Assembly (NCBI GenBank): GCA_009760885.1 | Contig: CM019716.1 | Coordinates: forward strand, 3,477,501 to 3,541,500 | Direction of reading: 5' to 3' | Length of the DNA stretch: 64,000 nucleotides | Origin: Achatina immaculata | Lineage: Eukaryota; Mollusca; Gastropoda; Stylommatophora; Achatinidae | Part shown: positions 10,795 through 21,837 of the stretch, piece by piece | How positions within the stretch are numbered: the first letter of the stretch is position 1 | Layout: each line of letters begins with the position of its first letter | Made by a program: the position numbers and the translations under genes | Notes under the pieces: generated by a model | Told to the model about the DNA's origin: nothing | The model's input: the letters and a program-made list of their open reading frames with translations, nothing else | Database searches by the model: none

Positions 10795-11050
10795 GTGCCT
10801 GAGTGGCGAAGTGGTTAGTGCACTTGTCTCATGGCGAAGGTCGGGGGTTCGAATCCACCTGAGGCACCCCCAGTCACCCAGCTGTATAAATGGGTACCCT
10901 ACTTCTTCTGGAGTTGGGGAAGGAAACGCGCCCAGGCGTGATACTGACCATATCACCCTCTAGTGTGCTGACAGGTCAAGGAAAATATGGGCACTAACAC
11001 CATATCCCTATGTACCTCTAAGGCATGGCAGGATTACCTTTACCTTTATT
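10795..11050 (+). mobile_element. tRNA-derived SINE, best-preserved copy
   Basis: The head (10795-10867, 73 nt) folds partly as a tRNA. GTGCCT pairs with AGGCAC as a 6-bp acceptor stem. The A-box region is TGGCGAAGTGGTTAGTGC, and the B box GGTTCGAATCC is canonical. The body follows (ATGGGTACCCTACTTCTTCTGG ... CCATATCACCCTCTAGTGTG ... CCTATGTACCTCTAAGGC). It ends with the short repeat TTACCTTTACCTTT. RNA polymerase III transcription from A and B boxes is expected for this class. Related copies: 7415, 27700, 53448 and probably 1327 and 26690. Confidence 0.85.
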
Positions 11051-11068
11051 TAAAGTCTAGAAATGTTA

Positions 11069-11126
11069 AATCCATCCATCCATCCATCCATCCATCCATC
11101 CATCCATCCATCCATCCATCCATCCA
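11069..11126. repeat. (ATCC)n microsatellite
   Basis: About 14 perfect ATCC units; as GGAT it matches the tail of the nearby LINE family at 12638. Confidence 0.95.
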
Positions 11127-11129
11127 TGA

Positions 11130-11190
11130 CTGACTGGCGTTTGTGAGAGAAATTAGCGTCGATGTCTGATCGAGCGATGACTCAGGAAGG
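11130..11190 (+). pseudogene. LINE (GAA-tail family) terminal remnant
   Basis: The + strand reads [10 protein letters not shown] then stop, matching AFVREAGFDV-stop at 1505. Only about 15 codons remain. Confidence 0.4.
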
Positions 11191-11199
11191 ATCGTATTG

Positions 11200-11414
11200 T
11201 ATCTAAAGATATAACACAAAAATGCAACCAACCACGGCCCAGTATCTAAAGATATAACACAAAAATACAACCAACCACGGCCCAGTATCTAAAGATATAA
11301 CACAAAAATACAACCAACCACGGCCCAGTATCTAAAGATATAACACAAAAATACAACCAACCACGGCCCAGTATCTAAAGATATAACACAAAAATACAAC
11401 CAACCACGGCCCAG
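11200..11414. repeat. 43-bp tandem repeat, five copies
   Basis: Unit TATCTAAAGATATAACACAA + AAATACAACCAACCACGGCC + CAG. It repeats five times with one substitution (ATGCAACC in copy 1), so it is recent. On the reverse strand it lies just 3' of the LINE coding end. Confidence 0.97.
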
Positions 11415-11640
11415 TACGCCTTCTGGCTTTTTAAAAAAAACTTGGTAGCAACAAATTCTCTCCACTTATCACGGTCTATGTCTTTAAGATGTACCACGCT
11501 CTGCTGCGTGCTGCTCATTTCTGCTTCAACAGTGCTCCTCTACCAAGTAGTCTTTGGTCGGCCTCTCTCTTCCTCAGGTGTTTATCTCATGGCTGTATAT
11601 TAGCCATGTTACTGGGTCCTTTCGGAGCCCGTGACTAGTC
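11415..11640 (-). pseudogene. LINE (GGAT-tail family) C-terminal fragment
   Basis: The reverse strand reads ERGRPKTTW, a stop, RSTVEAEMSS and DIDRDKWREFVAT. This matches the GRPK..W / DRxxWRxxV signature at the C-terminus of many LINE ORF2 proteins. The 43-bp array and then the (GGAT)n run lie downstream in its orientation. Confidence 0.65.
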
Positions 11641-11689
11641 TATTTCCAGCGTCTTTTTACTTTCTCGTTCGCACTGCCAACAAACATAG

Positions 11690-11910
11690 AACAGGATGTA
11701 ACATTTGCTAATAGAGACAAGGATGTAACATTTGCTAATAGAGACAAGGATGTAACATTTGCTAATAAAGACAAGAATGTAACATTTGTTAATAGAGACA
11801 AGGATGTAACATTTGCTAATAGAGACAATGATGTAGCATTTGCTAATAGAGACAAGGATGTAATATTTGCTAATAGAGACAAGTATGTAACATCTGCTAA
11901 TAGAGACAAA
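11690..11910. repeat. 27-bp minisatellite, about eight copies
   Basis: Unit GGATGTAACATTTGCTAATAG + AGACAA. The period is a multiple of 3, giving a nine-residue reverse-strand repeat (SLLANVTSL), which I regard as fortuitous. Confidence 0.95.
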
Positions 11911-12418
11911 GAAATGCTATCATACAGAAAGATGGCAATATTAAAATTTCAAAAAACAAAATAACCACAAAAGTAGGTAAATAACAGAACTGTTTAAAAA
12001 CAAAACAAAACAAAACTGGATAACTGTTGACAAAAAGGGTTGGAGGTATTCATGGCAAGCTGACATCAACAATGTTGTATTTATACAATAAATAAGTACA
12101 TCATTAACAGCAATTGAAAACTGCTATAATCTAAAATTATTATGAATAATCTAAATTCATTGTAAGTTTTCAAAGGTGCAATTGAAATTCCGAATAACGG
12201 TTTTAACGAAGTCCCTCCAATGCAGTGTTATATCATTTTTAAATGGATTTTTTGATTGGTGGTGTGAGTGTGTGTGTATGTGAGTGAGTGACTGCGTGAG
12301 TGAGAGAGAAAAATAAGGGAAAGGCAGGAGAGGGAGAGTGCGTGAATTCTTGACAGTTCTTGACAAAGAGGTGGAGAAGGAGGTGGGAGAAGTAAATAAA
12401 ACTGGCTAAAAAATCGTT
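11911..12418. other. Unannotated DNA with a GT/GA-rich patch
   Basis: No gene seen; imperfect GTGTGAGTGAGAG simple sequence occurs at 12258-12310. Confidence 0.5.
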
Positions 12419-12430
12419 GACATAATACTG

Positions 12431-12542
12431 TCTACAAACCGATGTATCAGCAGCAGGGCATCTTGCTTACAACCGAGAGGCCTACAGGAGAGCTATTAGA
12501 GAGGCACAATTCCGCAAGGGGCATGCAAATGAATGACTGACT
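12431..12542 (+). pseudogene. LINE (AATG-tail family) 3' end
   Basis: It carries CAACCGAGAGGCCTACAGGA and TTCCGCAAGGGGCATGCAAA with a GAATGACTGACT tail, matching the 3' end at 20845-21837. GACATAATACTG (12419-12430) and GACACAATACTG (12543-12554) form a target-site duplication with one mismatch. Confidence 0.8.
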
Positions 12543-12637
12543 GACACAATACTGGCGTAAAAAAAAAATCTTCCAGATTTCTTTGTCATGTATCCTTTTC
12601 TTTGATTCAAGTGTAAGTCGAAAGGTTACAAATGGGT

Positions 12638-12830
12638 CCATCCATCCATCTTCTTGGTAGGCGATCGGCTAAGTTATCACCGCCCAACACGCCCTGTGGC
12701 GTCTTGCAGAGCAGCATCATATTCTCTCCAACTCTCACGGTCTGTGACCAGCCTTTGTGTTACAGCTGTCTGCTCATTAATTAACAAAACTCTTTCTACG
12801 TTTGTTTTAAGTAGTCTTACATCTTCCAGA
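12638..12830 (-). pseudogene. LINE (GGAT-tail family) C-terminal fragment
   Basis: The reverse strand reads LVTDRESWREYDAALQDAT and a stop, with a short GGATGGATGG tail at the low-coordinate end. DRESWREY matches DRDKWREF at 11415. Confidence 0.6.
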
Positions 12831-12888
12831 AGTGGGTGGAAGAGAATTGAGAAGAGAAACGAAATGGATGGAGAATTTGGGACTGGAG

Positions 12889-13583
12889 TTACGACATCAT
12901 TTGTTGCCGAAACCCGGAATTGAACCGAGATCTTTAGATTTTTCAATCTAACGCTCTACCATTTGAGCTATTTCGGTCTGTTCTAGATGTCACTCTGAGA
13001 GCAGAGACAGATCAAGGACAAGAGATGGAACTATTAGAAAACTTTAAAAAATAAAAAACAAAACAAAACAAAACTAGTGAATGCTATGGGTAGCTTTCAA
13101 AAACTATGTAAAGTATGCCGCATTATGTGATTACACATTTCTAGTTCTAGCCTTCCGGATCTACACGACTTTCTGCTTACATTTTAGAATCATCATTTCT
13201 GCCAGAGCACAGTATTGTATGGTCATACCTTGAAGAAATCGTAAACAAAGCTTGAGAGAAAGAAAAATGACAATGGAATTACCTGGAACTTGAACCCCGT
13301 AATCCGTATTGCTATTTCAGAATTACCATTTCTGCAGCTTATAACAAGTCCATAAATGTATAATAGTATCATACGTTATTCCATAAGAAATAAGTCCATA
13401 GGGAACAACGTTTTCTAGGATGGGAAGATAGGGGCGGTAAGAGAAATAAGGAACAGCAGGAGGCATAGGAACCATCTGAGTGAAAAACGTTTTGGGGAAC
13501 ACTTGGGTTGTAGCCTTGGAAACAAGGGGCCAGTGTATCGAAAAAGCGTGGGAACCACTGAGCTATACGTCAGGGGAGCTAAG
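12889..13583. repeat. Duplicated ~0.7-kb block, copy 1
   Basis: Nearly identical in content and order to 22989-23690. It includes the tRNA-Phe-like sequence at the left end, AGCCTTCCGGATCTACACGA and GGGAAGATAGGGGCGGTAAG. The right end (GTGGGAACCACTGAGC) resembles a hAT-type terminus. The two copies differ by scattered substitutions and small indels. It may be a composite transposon or a segmental duplication. Confidence 0.85.
12905..12977 (-). pseudogene. tRNA-Phe(GAA)-like pseudogene
   Basis: The reverse strand reads ACCGAAATAGCTCAAATGG ... GGTTCAATTCC ... TTTCGGC. The D, anticodon and T stems pair and the anticodon is GAA. The anticodon loop has 8 nt instead of 7, the variable region lacks one base, and position 1 is A opposite C72. 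It is clearly related to eukaryotic tRNA-Phe but probably not functional. Confidence 0.75.
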
Positions 13584-14275
13584 AGAAAAGAACTGCATGG
13601 AGAACTCTGGACTGGGAAGAGAAAAGAAATGGATGGAGAACTCCGGTCTGGAAAGAGAAAAGAACTGGATGTAGAACTCTGGTCTGGAAAGAGAAATGAA
13701 CTGGATGGAGAATTCTGGTCTGGAAAGAGAAAAGAACTGGATGGAGAAAACTCTGGTCTGGAAAGAGAAAAGAACTGGATGGAGAAAACTCTGGTCTGGA
13801 AAGAGAAAAGAACTGGATGGAGAAAACTCTGGTCTGGAAAGAGAAAAGAACTGGATGGAGAAAACTCTGGTCTGGAAAGAGAAAAGAACTGGATGGATGG
13901 AGAAAACTCTGGTCTGGAAAGAGAAAAGAACTGGATGGAGAAAACTCTGGTCTGGAAAGAGAAAAGAACTGGATGGAGAAAACTCTGGTCTGGAAAGAGA
14001 AAAGAACTGGATGGAGAAAACTCTGGTCTGGAAAGAGAAAAGAACTGGATGGAGAACTCCGGTCTGGGAAGAGAAAATAACTGGATAGAGAACTCCGGTC
14101 TGGGAAGAGAAAAGAACTGGATGGAGAACTCCGGTCTGGGAAGAGAAAAGAACTGGATGAAGAACTCCGGCCTGGGAAGAGAAAAGAACTGGATGAAGAA
14201 CTCAGGTCTGGGAAGAGAAAAGAACTGGATGGAGAACTCCGTACTAGGAAAAGAAAAGAACTGGATGATGAACGC
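13584..14275. repeat. 36/38-bp minisatellite
   Basis: About 18 units of GGTCTGGAAAGAGAAAAGAA + CTGGATGGAGAA. The 36-bp forms are at both ends; 38-bp forms (GAGAAAACTC) fill the middle, and one unit has an extra GGAT. Long frames stay open on both strands (13503-14288 forward, 13415-14311 reverse) only because the unit lacks stops. It adjoins the duplicated block but is absent after the second copy. Confidence 0.95.
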
Positions 14276-15090
14276 CGGTCTTCTGTAGGACGAGTAACCG
14301 CTTAGCCACACGAGGTTAAAATATTGAACAAACGGATCTTGCTACTCGAAATCTCGATAACGATACTGAGAATCAGAACCCGGTCGTAAAAATATACAAA
14401 GCGAAGTCGGATGTGTCGGACCGATAGGCGAGTAACAGCGACGTTAAAGTAACCAATACCCGTTTGTAGGCGAACGTTGAAGAAGCAGAAGTATAGATGG
14501 AACTAATTACAGTATATACTATTTGAATAGGTCTTAATTAACACTTTGTATATGAGAGTATATTCTTTACGCTTGTATGTAAGTACCTAAGAATGACTGC
14601 GTAAGAATGAAGAAAACATAGACATGTAATATGCTGCTAGAGAACAATCCCAGAAACAGGCTGTATTTTGACAGCTTTTCTAATAAAACAAGGAGTCTGT
14701 TTTACAAAAGGATAGAGAGAGAGAGTGAGGAAAGCTGGCAGAAAACAAGATGAGTACTTACAAATGAAGAACGTACAACAGTCCAATATTTCGGCAAAAC
14801 CCTTTTTAAAGGATCACATACAAAAGCAACACTACAGATAAAAACACGAAAAAATGGATGCAAAGTTGTAGATTTAGCATTTTAGGCTGCCTTCTAGTTC
14901 GAAAGTTGGGCGCAAAATGCGCCAAGATAGACGTAATAAACCATGAAGTGAAATCCAACGATTTGCTGAGAAATGATCACAAAGGGTACATATCATATGG
15001 TAGACAATATGACGTTATGCCACAAAAAGCTATAACTTGTGCAAAAATGTGTGCAAATTATAAGGTCACTAGTTCATTTTATGCTTTAAA
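14276..15090. other. Unannotated DNA
   Basis: No gene seen. The reverse complement of 14283-14305 (GTGTGGCTAAGCGGTTACTCG) is A-box-like and may be a SINE head. A short GA run lies at 14713-14726. Confidence 0.4.
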
Positions 15091-15093
15091 ACG

Positions 15094-15130
<37 letters not shown>

Positions 15131-15996
15131 GAACCTTAAGTGCCCAGGGCACATAGGGTTTTCGCAAGGGTTTTCCACAAATGCCTGTCTTTTGCTTTTT
15201 TTTCTGCTCTTGCCCAGGTGAGCCTCTATTGCTCAACATCCTTTCTCTTGTTCTTCTCCATGTCTCTTTTGGTCGACCCATACTTCTGTTCCCCTGTGGT
15301 GTCCATCTTAGTGCTATTTTTGGTAGTGAGTTGTCAGTCATTCGGAGCACATGTCCCAACCAACGCCAGCGTATTTCCTCAATAATTGCTGTCAATGGCT
15401 TCATCTGCATTTCTTAACAAGATGTTATTTCTTATGGTGTTTGGCCAAAATATTTGTCTAATTCTTCGTAAACATTTAGTCTGGAAGAATTCAACTTGTT
15501 TTATATGGTTTTTGGTGATTTTCCAGCATTCACTTCCATAGAGTAGTACACTTAGAACATTACTCTTAAATATCCTGATTTTCGTATTTATGCTTAGCTT
15601 TTTTTATTTCCATATAGTCTGTAGCATTGCAAGAGCCTGGTGTGCTCTAATAAGTCTGCTGTTGATGTCCTAGGTGCTGTCTCCATTTTCTACTACTCTA
15701 CTGCCAAGATATACAAATTCGTTGACCTCCTCCACTAACTCGCTATCTACTCTGAGTACATTTCTGTTGTTCACATTTTGGTTCATTAACTTTGTCTTTC
15801 CTATGTTGATCTTTAATCCTATGTTGTTTGCATTCTGAGTTAGCTTGTTTATTTTATCTTGCATTTCTTTGTGGCTGCTTGACAGTAGACAAATGTCGTC
15901 CGCAAAGTCCAGGTCCTCCAGCACTGTGTCAAGGGTCCATTGTAATCCTCTGCGTTTGTCTGATGTTGCCTCCTTCATTAACCAGTCTACTGACAG
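15091..15996 (-). pseudogene. LINE (GA-tail, RTE-like) RT C-terminal half
   Basis: In reverse order of coordinates: LDFADDICLLSSSHKEMQD, with the FADD form of the RT catalytic box; GLKINIGKTKLMNQN; VNEFVYLGSRVV; RWRWLGHVLRMTDN; and GRPKETWRRTRERMLSNRG. The 3' end GGTTCAGAGAGAGAGA runs into a CT/GTCT tract at 15091-15127. At least one frameshift separates the two halves. It is 5'-truncated just upstream of the FADD box. Its closest relatives from memory are RTE-type LINEs. Confidence 0.85.
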
Positions 15997-17120
15997 TAAA
16001 GTAGTGTACCTATGAAAGTCCCTTTACGGCCATTTCACCTTCCAACAGAGCCTTTAGAAAAGTGAGGATTATCTCATAAAGTGTATTTTTGCCCTTAAAT
16101 TTTTGTAAAATGCATGAATGAGCCTATGAATTCGCATTTCAAAGCACGTATAAAGCACAGAGGCATTATTTTCTTCATAACAGTTTCTTACAAACATCAA
16201 TATCTTATACAAAAACTCACTAGAGAACTGAAAGTCCTTGGAAACTTGGAATATATCTCAGTGTACGCTTTACATCAGCTTTGTATATTTACTGATGTAT
16301 ATAAAATTACGAAGAGCTTATGGGCGTAGGAACGACTTCTTGTTAATGGATGCATATTCCACGAGAGTGTAAGCGCAAGGACGCGTGTAAGTTTTTCTAG
16401 CTCCATCGAGGGAGGCGAAACGAGGGGAAGATGGAAGGCTAGATACAGTCGCCTCACACTGATATCATCCATTACTCCCAGCTGCTGTGAGTGTGGCATT
16501 GGTGGTGCGCAGATAGCATCGTTCGTGACATTAATGGCGTTATCTTCCTGGCTTCTGCGGCTGCCCGGGTAGCTGATGTTGTTATGGCAGTGAGTAATCA
16601 AGTGTTGATAATCACCAGGGGTAGCAATTAATGGGAGGAAAAAAATTAAGATGACGTTGCTGAAGTGAGGATGATGCACCCAAAAAATGTAATAAATACA
16701 TAGATAACGAAAGAAAAGCACAGCTTCTCTTTATAATTGGCTTTACACACACAAAAAAACAAAAAACAACAGAAATGTAAATCATCAATCTTCACGCTTT
16801 CTTCCCAATGGATATTAAACGTTAAAAACTGTCTGATGCTAACCCTTATCAAGAAGTCTTGTTGCCTCCTCAACATTAAAAAAAATACACGAGGAAGGAG
16901 ATAAGTCAAGACAATGCTGTGAAATATGATTTGAAGGAAATTATTCTGGTATAAAAGCAATTAAACGGGTTCTGCTTTTATTACTGCTGTAAAGGATTGT
17001 GTTTCCGATGATGATGATGATGATGATGATGACAGTTGAAACATAGGGAGAATACTTTTTGAAAAACGACACAAAATGTGGACACAACTGGGATTAAATG
17101 ATACGCCTGCAGAGAAGTGC
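15997..17120. other. Unannotated DNA
   Basis: No gene seen. It contains a short (GAT)n run at 17008-17031. The reverse-strand frame at 16275-16721 matches nothing I recognise. Confidence 0.45.
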
Positions 17121-17127
17121 AATAAAG

Positions 17128-17529
17128 CAGTGGCTCCCAACATTTTTCAAGTAGCGGACTCCTGAAGCCAATGATAATTCTCCACTTAATTTTTTCACTG
17201 GAAAACATCACTAGCAGGGCTGGTAGATCTTGTATACCTATGCCCATCAATCCCTAGAACGATATTTATGAAAAATCTAAATAATGCGAAGTGTAGCACA
17301 ATTCTAACCCAGTCCATATTTGTAAATTATAGAGTAACTACCTTCCAGTTTCTTTTTATCAAAATTTTTCATTAAAAAAAAAATTCAGTCAGAGCACGGA
17401 AATTAATCCAGGGGTGAAAGAGTTGGTTAAAAAAAAACAATAATAACAACAACAAATTTTAATATATTTCCTTATTCAATACAATCTAGATATGCTGCCT
17501 GAAACTTCAAATATCAGGTTGAGAACCGC
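17128..17529. mobile_element. hAT-like non-autonomous element
   Basis: CAGTGGCTCCCAAC at the left is complementary, with mismatches, to GTTGAGAACCGCTG at the right. CAGTGGTTCYCAA is a common hAT terminus. Flanking octamers CAATAAAG / TAACAGAG agree at five of eight positions, so the target duplication is doubtful. Confidence 0.55.
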
Positions 17530-18120
17530 TGTAACAGAGCTAAGTTAACTATTTTTGTTATAGAATGTCGCTAGTTTATTCCTGAAATGAGCTTTTGTCG
17601 GATGTTTTCGGAAATTCGGTTCCTGTTTAGGCTAACAGTGATCACGGTAACCGACAATTACCGGTAAATTATCTATAAAAAAAACAAAAAAACGAGAAAG
17701 CCCGAAACTTTTTGAGGTCGTGGGTTACTGTAACCGGTTTATATTATAAAAAACATAGTAAAAGGCAATGAATGAAATATGGCTGAAGGGTAAACAGGTG
17801 TGTGTGAAGATGATGATGCTCAACTTGTTTGGAGGAGAATCAGACAGTTTTGACATTGGTTCAGTATGTGAACATTTTATAAAGGTTAAATCTCGCCATA
17901 AACAATATAAGAAAAACTTCATAGGGACATTCACATTACAAATGTTTAATAGTTCTGTGTTAGTTCTTTCAAGTTACTTATTTCAATATTACTTTTAGCT
18001 TTAAAACTATAACTCGTACAAAAAATGATGGGAGGAAAAAACATGGTTTGTATTAGAATTAGTTACTGCTCCAAGTACATTTGCAGCATCCTCGGGGAAT
18101 AACACTATTTAACAAACAAA
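17530..18120. other. Unannotated AT-rich DNA
   Basis: No gene seen; short overlapping frames on both strands (about 17725-17998) are unsupported. Confidence 0.45.
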
Positions 18121-18127
18121 CAAACAG

Positions 18128-18131
18128 AGAA

Positions 18132-18171
<40 letters not shown>

Positions 18172-18180
18172 CGGAGAGAT
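18128..18180. repeat. (GA)n microsatellite
   Basis: Nearly pure GA run with one GG interruption. Confidence 0.9.
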
Positions 18181-18194
18181 AAATTATTCCCACC

Positions 18195-18372
18195 GAAAGC
18201 TCACGACAAGAATAAAATCACTACCTATGTCTAGTTGCTCATCATCAGTCCTCTGTACTCCCAATGGAGCATAAGGTATCAGCAAAGTTTCTCCAGCCAG
18301 TCCTGTCTTGAACAAGTCGGGACATCTCAAACCAGGTCTTTCCTGCTTCCTTTCGTTGTGTAGTCGTTGCAA
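18195..18372 (-). pseudogene. LINE C-terminal fragment, separate family
   Basis: The reverse strand reads KTWFEMSRLVQDRTGWRNF then CSIGSTED and a stop, matching the DRxxWRN signature of LINE ORF2 ends. It differs from the other families in the window. Confidence 0.55.
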
Positions 18373-18651
18373 GGGAATATTTCCTTTTATTGTAAACAGA
18401 TCTTGCTGAAGATTTCAACCCTAATTAAAAATTACTCCATCACATATCAAAACTCGCAGTAACTGGAGAAAGAAAAGATTTCTTCTTGTTTTTCTTTTTC
18501 TTCTTCAATCTCCCTGGAGCTGTGGGATATTTTTTTGTCTTGGCAGGTGATGAGTTGAATATGTTGAGATACAGCATCGTGCCCGCTTGGGACTGGTTAC
18601 GGCTGTTATTTTTTCAGTCGATGAATGAAACAAAAATGGAGGGGAGGATGT

Positions 18652-18730
18652 GCAATTTTTCTCTCTCAGACTCCACAGCTTCGGGACTTTGGTGATCCCT
18701 GCCTGGTTAACCAGACTAGGCCTGATACTG
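18652..18730 (-). repeat. Interspersed repeat R fragment
   Basis: Its reverse complement shares CTAGTCTGGTTAACCAGGCA, a CACCAAAGTCCC-type block and GTGGAGTCTG with the repeat at 42440. A G run follows at 18730-18746. Confidence 0.5.
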
Positions 18731-18934
18731 GGGGGGGGGGGGGGGGTTCCAACGGAGAGGTGGGTCAGGGTCCTGGTCAGATATGGTTTGCCAACCCTGA
18801 CGCCTCCATGTCAGTTATGCTAACTTTTGGCTGATTGTCAAAATGGACAGCATTTTCTCTCCACCCACCAGAAACAGAGTATACGAGACGCGAGGGTACA
18901 TAAAAGAGCAGCAAACAATCTAAGGTATATTTTA

Positions 18935-19545
18935 CAATTTTGCATATCTCGGCAGCTATATAGACCACAATGGTGACATCAGAAAAGAAGTTAGAATTCG
19001 AATTGCCAAATCAGCATTGACCTTCAAGAATCTTGAGAACATAAGGCATTCAAAAGTTATAAGCACAAAAACCTAGTTAAGATTATTCAATTCGGATGCA
19101 ATATCCACCGTCATTTATGCATGTGAAGCTGGAAAACAACAAAAGAAACAAACAAGAAATTAGACTCTTTCGAAAACAAATGCCTAAGGAAAATACTCGG
19201 TATAAAGTGGAATGAATTCAAGAACAACGCAGAGATATGACAGATGAGCAAACAACAACCAGTCTCATGGTTGATCAGAAAAAGAAGGACATATGTCGGT
19301 CATGTGATGAGAAGAAACAATCAGAGAATCCCCAAATAAGCTATCAAATGGAACACAACAGGCAGAAGAAAAAAAGATCGACCACGTAAAATTCCAAAGA
19401 GGACATTGTTAAGAGAAGCCAATTCAGTAGGCATAACATCAATTGATGAGGCTGAAAAAAACTCGTCGAAGACAGGGCATCTTGGCGAACTACCATGCGG
19501 GACCTATGTGACGTTTAACTGCACGGGAATGATGTAAGATATTTT
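18935..19545 (+). pseudogene. LINE (AAGAT-tail family) C-terminal fragment
   Basis: The + strand reads FAYLGSYIDHNGDIRKEVR, IRIAKSALTFKNLENIRHS, then a decayed stretch with IPKRTLLREAN and a DRASWRTTMRDLCDV-like end. The F-YLGS block follows the RT palm in LINE ORF2. Many stops and frameshifts. The end matches the short copy at 49091. Confidence 0.7.
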
Positions 19546-19555
19546 ACATGCACCT

Positions 19556-19660
19556 GTGCTGCATCTGCAGAAGGACATCTTGCTTACAACTGAGAAGCCT
19601 ACAGGAGAGCTGTTAGGGAGGCAAAGTTCCGCAAGGGACATGCGAATGACTGACTGATCT
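19556..19660 (+). pseudogene. LINE (AATG-tail family) 3' end
   Basis: GGACATCTTGCTTACAACTG ... GTTCCGCAAGGGACATGCGA with a GACTGACTGA tail, abutting the preceding LINE fragment. No convincing target duplication was found. Confidence 0.7.
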
Positions 19661-19976
19661 ATGCGTGTAAAATTTTATTTAACAACTTGGCATTGAACTC
19701 AAACAGATCACAAGCCAACAGCTCAAGTTAAGTATTTAATCTAAGTTTGTCTTCAAATGATTTCATAAGTCGCAGTATACAAATATATATACAATTAACA
19801 ATCTGCACGTGCTTGAGGTTCCTGGTTTAGACTACAGCAAGGACCTTTGTTGTACACGTGATATGCTTTATCAGATCATCTTCAGCTTTCTTTTCCATAC
19901 GTTTTATAACAGGCATTCACTCTGCTATAATTGATCTGCTCTACTACTGATATCCTTCAGCGTGCAGAAATCAAAC
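19661..19976. other. Unannotated DNA
   Basis: No recognised feature. Confidence 0.5.
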
Positions 19977-20090
19977 TACAAGGGTGTTCGAAAAGTTTCT
20001 TGGCAGTACTGAACTTTCGATTACCGCGTATTGTGTGCGACGTAGTGACCACGATATGTAGGTCATCTGCCGGTTAAGCGTGTAGAACAG

Positions 20091-20475
20091 TGGTTCTCAG
20101 ATGATGTACCGCTAGATTCGCTGCTGGTAAAAATAATTAAAATTATTTCATTCAGTATTAATGCTGAAAAAGGAAGAAGACCATTTTCAATTCATGAAAC
20201 ATAGTCGTATGCATTTTCCAGAGGTTTATAGTAGAAGATTTCTGTTATCAATAAGAAGCATGAATTTGTCGCTTCTTACACAAAAGTTCAATTCCAGGTA
20301 GAATTACAGAGAGACACGTATTTGCTGTTAAGCTGAGAGAAGTCTCTCGCGTTTTTTAAAATGCTCGTTAGTGCAGAAAAGCCCAGCTCCCACAGGTAGG
20401 TGGTGGAGGAGTGTAAGAGAGTATTAACTGCTTCCACTGCTATTTCTGGATTCTCGTTCTTCGCCAACATCTAAA
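20091..20475 (-). pseudogene. hAT transposase C-terminal remnant
   Basis: Reverse-strand residues TTYLWELGFSALTSI (within 20288-20470) match the conserved hAT dimerisation-domain block found in ZBED5/FAM200-type proteins (LLPF.TTYLCE.GFS.L). CAGTGGTTCTCAGATGATGT at 20091 is a typical hAT terminus, at the position expected beyond the C-terminal codons. The rest of the transposase is missing. Confidence 0.65.
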
Positions 20476-20844
20476 AGTTAAGAACAAGCAGTTCACTATA
20501 ATTCAGTCCAAGTGTCCGGTCAGAATGAAGTTGTGCGAGTTGCTTTCTTTCATCAGAGTGGGGTCGGCTGTGGATTCTGGGAACATGGTAGCGCAAGGAT
20601 TGCGCATCCAGTCATACTTGGTTACAGTTTGGAGGGAAAATATTGTGTCATGTTATCTTTCAGAGCTAGGAGGATGTCACGTCCCGGATCTAACTGGAAA
20701 CTCAAACATCTAAAGATTTCTCTTTTCCAAGTAACACAATGATTTTGTAGCTTTAAGTTACCAGATTTTCTTATTTTTTTCCTTGCATATTCTCGTTTAG
20801 GTGATTTAAATGGCTAAAAATATCAGCCTAGTAGGCACATCACT

Positions 20845-21837
20845 ATCTAGACCAACAAGCAGCAGTAAGAATAAATGGTGAAACAACAACTTGGTTTGAC
20901 ATAAAACAAGGGGTCCGTCAGGGGTGCATATTGTCGCCCTACTTATTTAACTTGTATACTGAAAATATAATGAGGAATGTTAGAGAAGATGTAGACAAAT
21001 AATATTACGATGCCATAACAATTGGAGGTTATGAAATACCAGAGATTAGATATGCTGATGACACAGTGTTACTATCCACAACAAAAAAAAGGAATGGAAA
21101 AACTAATTATGTCAGTCCGTAAGAACAGCGAAGAGCACAACCTCTATCTTAATGAGAAGAAAACTAAATTGATGACAACTGACAAAACAAACAAGGCAGC
21201 TGAAATATATATCAATGAGAAAAAATTGGAAGAAGTGGAGAGTTTTGAATATCTTGGATCACTGCTAACTAATAATGGAGATACACTGAGGGAAATTAAA
21301 AGGAGGACATCTATTGCTCTTCAGAAAGTAAAACAAATAAAGAATCTGTGGAGAGGAGCAGACAGAACTACAAAAATAAGATTTTTAAGGGTATGCATCT
21401 TTCCCATCGCAACATATGCCTGTGAGACGTGGACACTTAACAAAACAGCTGAGAAACACATAAATGCTTTTTAATGTAAATGCTACAGAAGAGTTCTCCA
21501 AATATCGTGGACACAAAAAAGAACAAATATATCTATACTACAAGAGCTTAATATTGAAGAAGGGTGGCTAGTAAAGAGGATTAAAGAGAGAAAACTTAAA
21601 TATTTTGGACACATTCAACGTCATGATAATTTAGAGAAGACCGTATTGGAAGGATACATAATGGGAAAAAGAAAAAGAGGAAGACCAAAACGAAGATGGC
21701 TGCAAGAAATCGTTGACGATCTGCAAATGGACGCATCAGCAGCAGGCCATCTTGCTCACAACCGAGAGGCCTACAGGAGTGCTGTTTGGGAGGCAAAGTT
21801 CCGCAAGGGACATGCAAATAAATGAATGAATGAAAAT
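20845..21837 (+). pseudogene. LINE (AATG-tail family) RT and C-terminus
   Basis: The + strand encodes WFDIKQGVRQGCILSPYLFN, YADDTVLLSTT (the RT YADD catalytic box), KKTKLMTTDKTN, SFEYLGSLLTNNGDT, ATYACETWTLNKTAEKHINA, KERKLKYFGHIQRHDNLEK and GRPKRRWLQEIVDD, ending AKFRKGHANK. There is a stop soon after the YLFN box, a frameshift in an A run near 21083, and TAA at 21472 where the copy at 56509 has GAA. The tail is (AATG)n. CACATCACT at 20836-20844 and 21838-21846 is a perfect 9-bp target-site duplication. The element is 5'-truncated. Confidence 0.9.

Noticed and set aside
13415..14311. Long open frame on the reverse strand (298 codons) with repeated PRPEF-type residues
   Set aside because: It is the reading of a stop-free 36/38-bp minisatellite; an equally long frame is open on the other strand and no domain is present.
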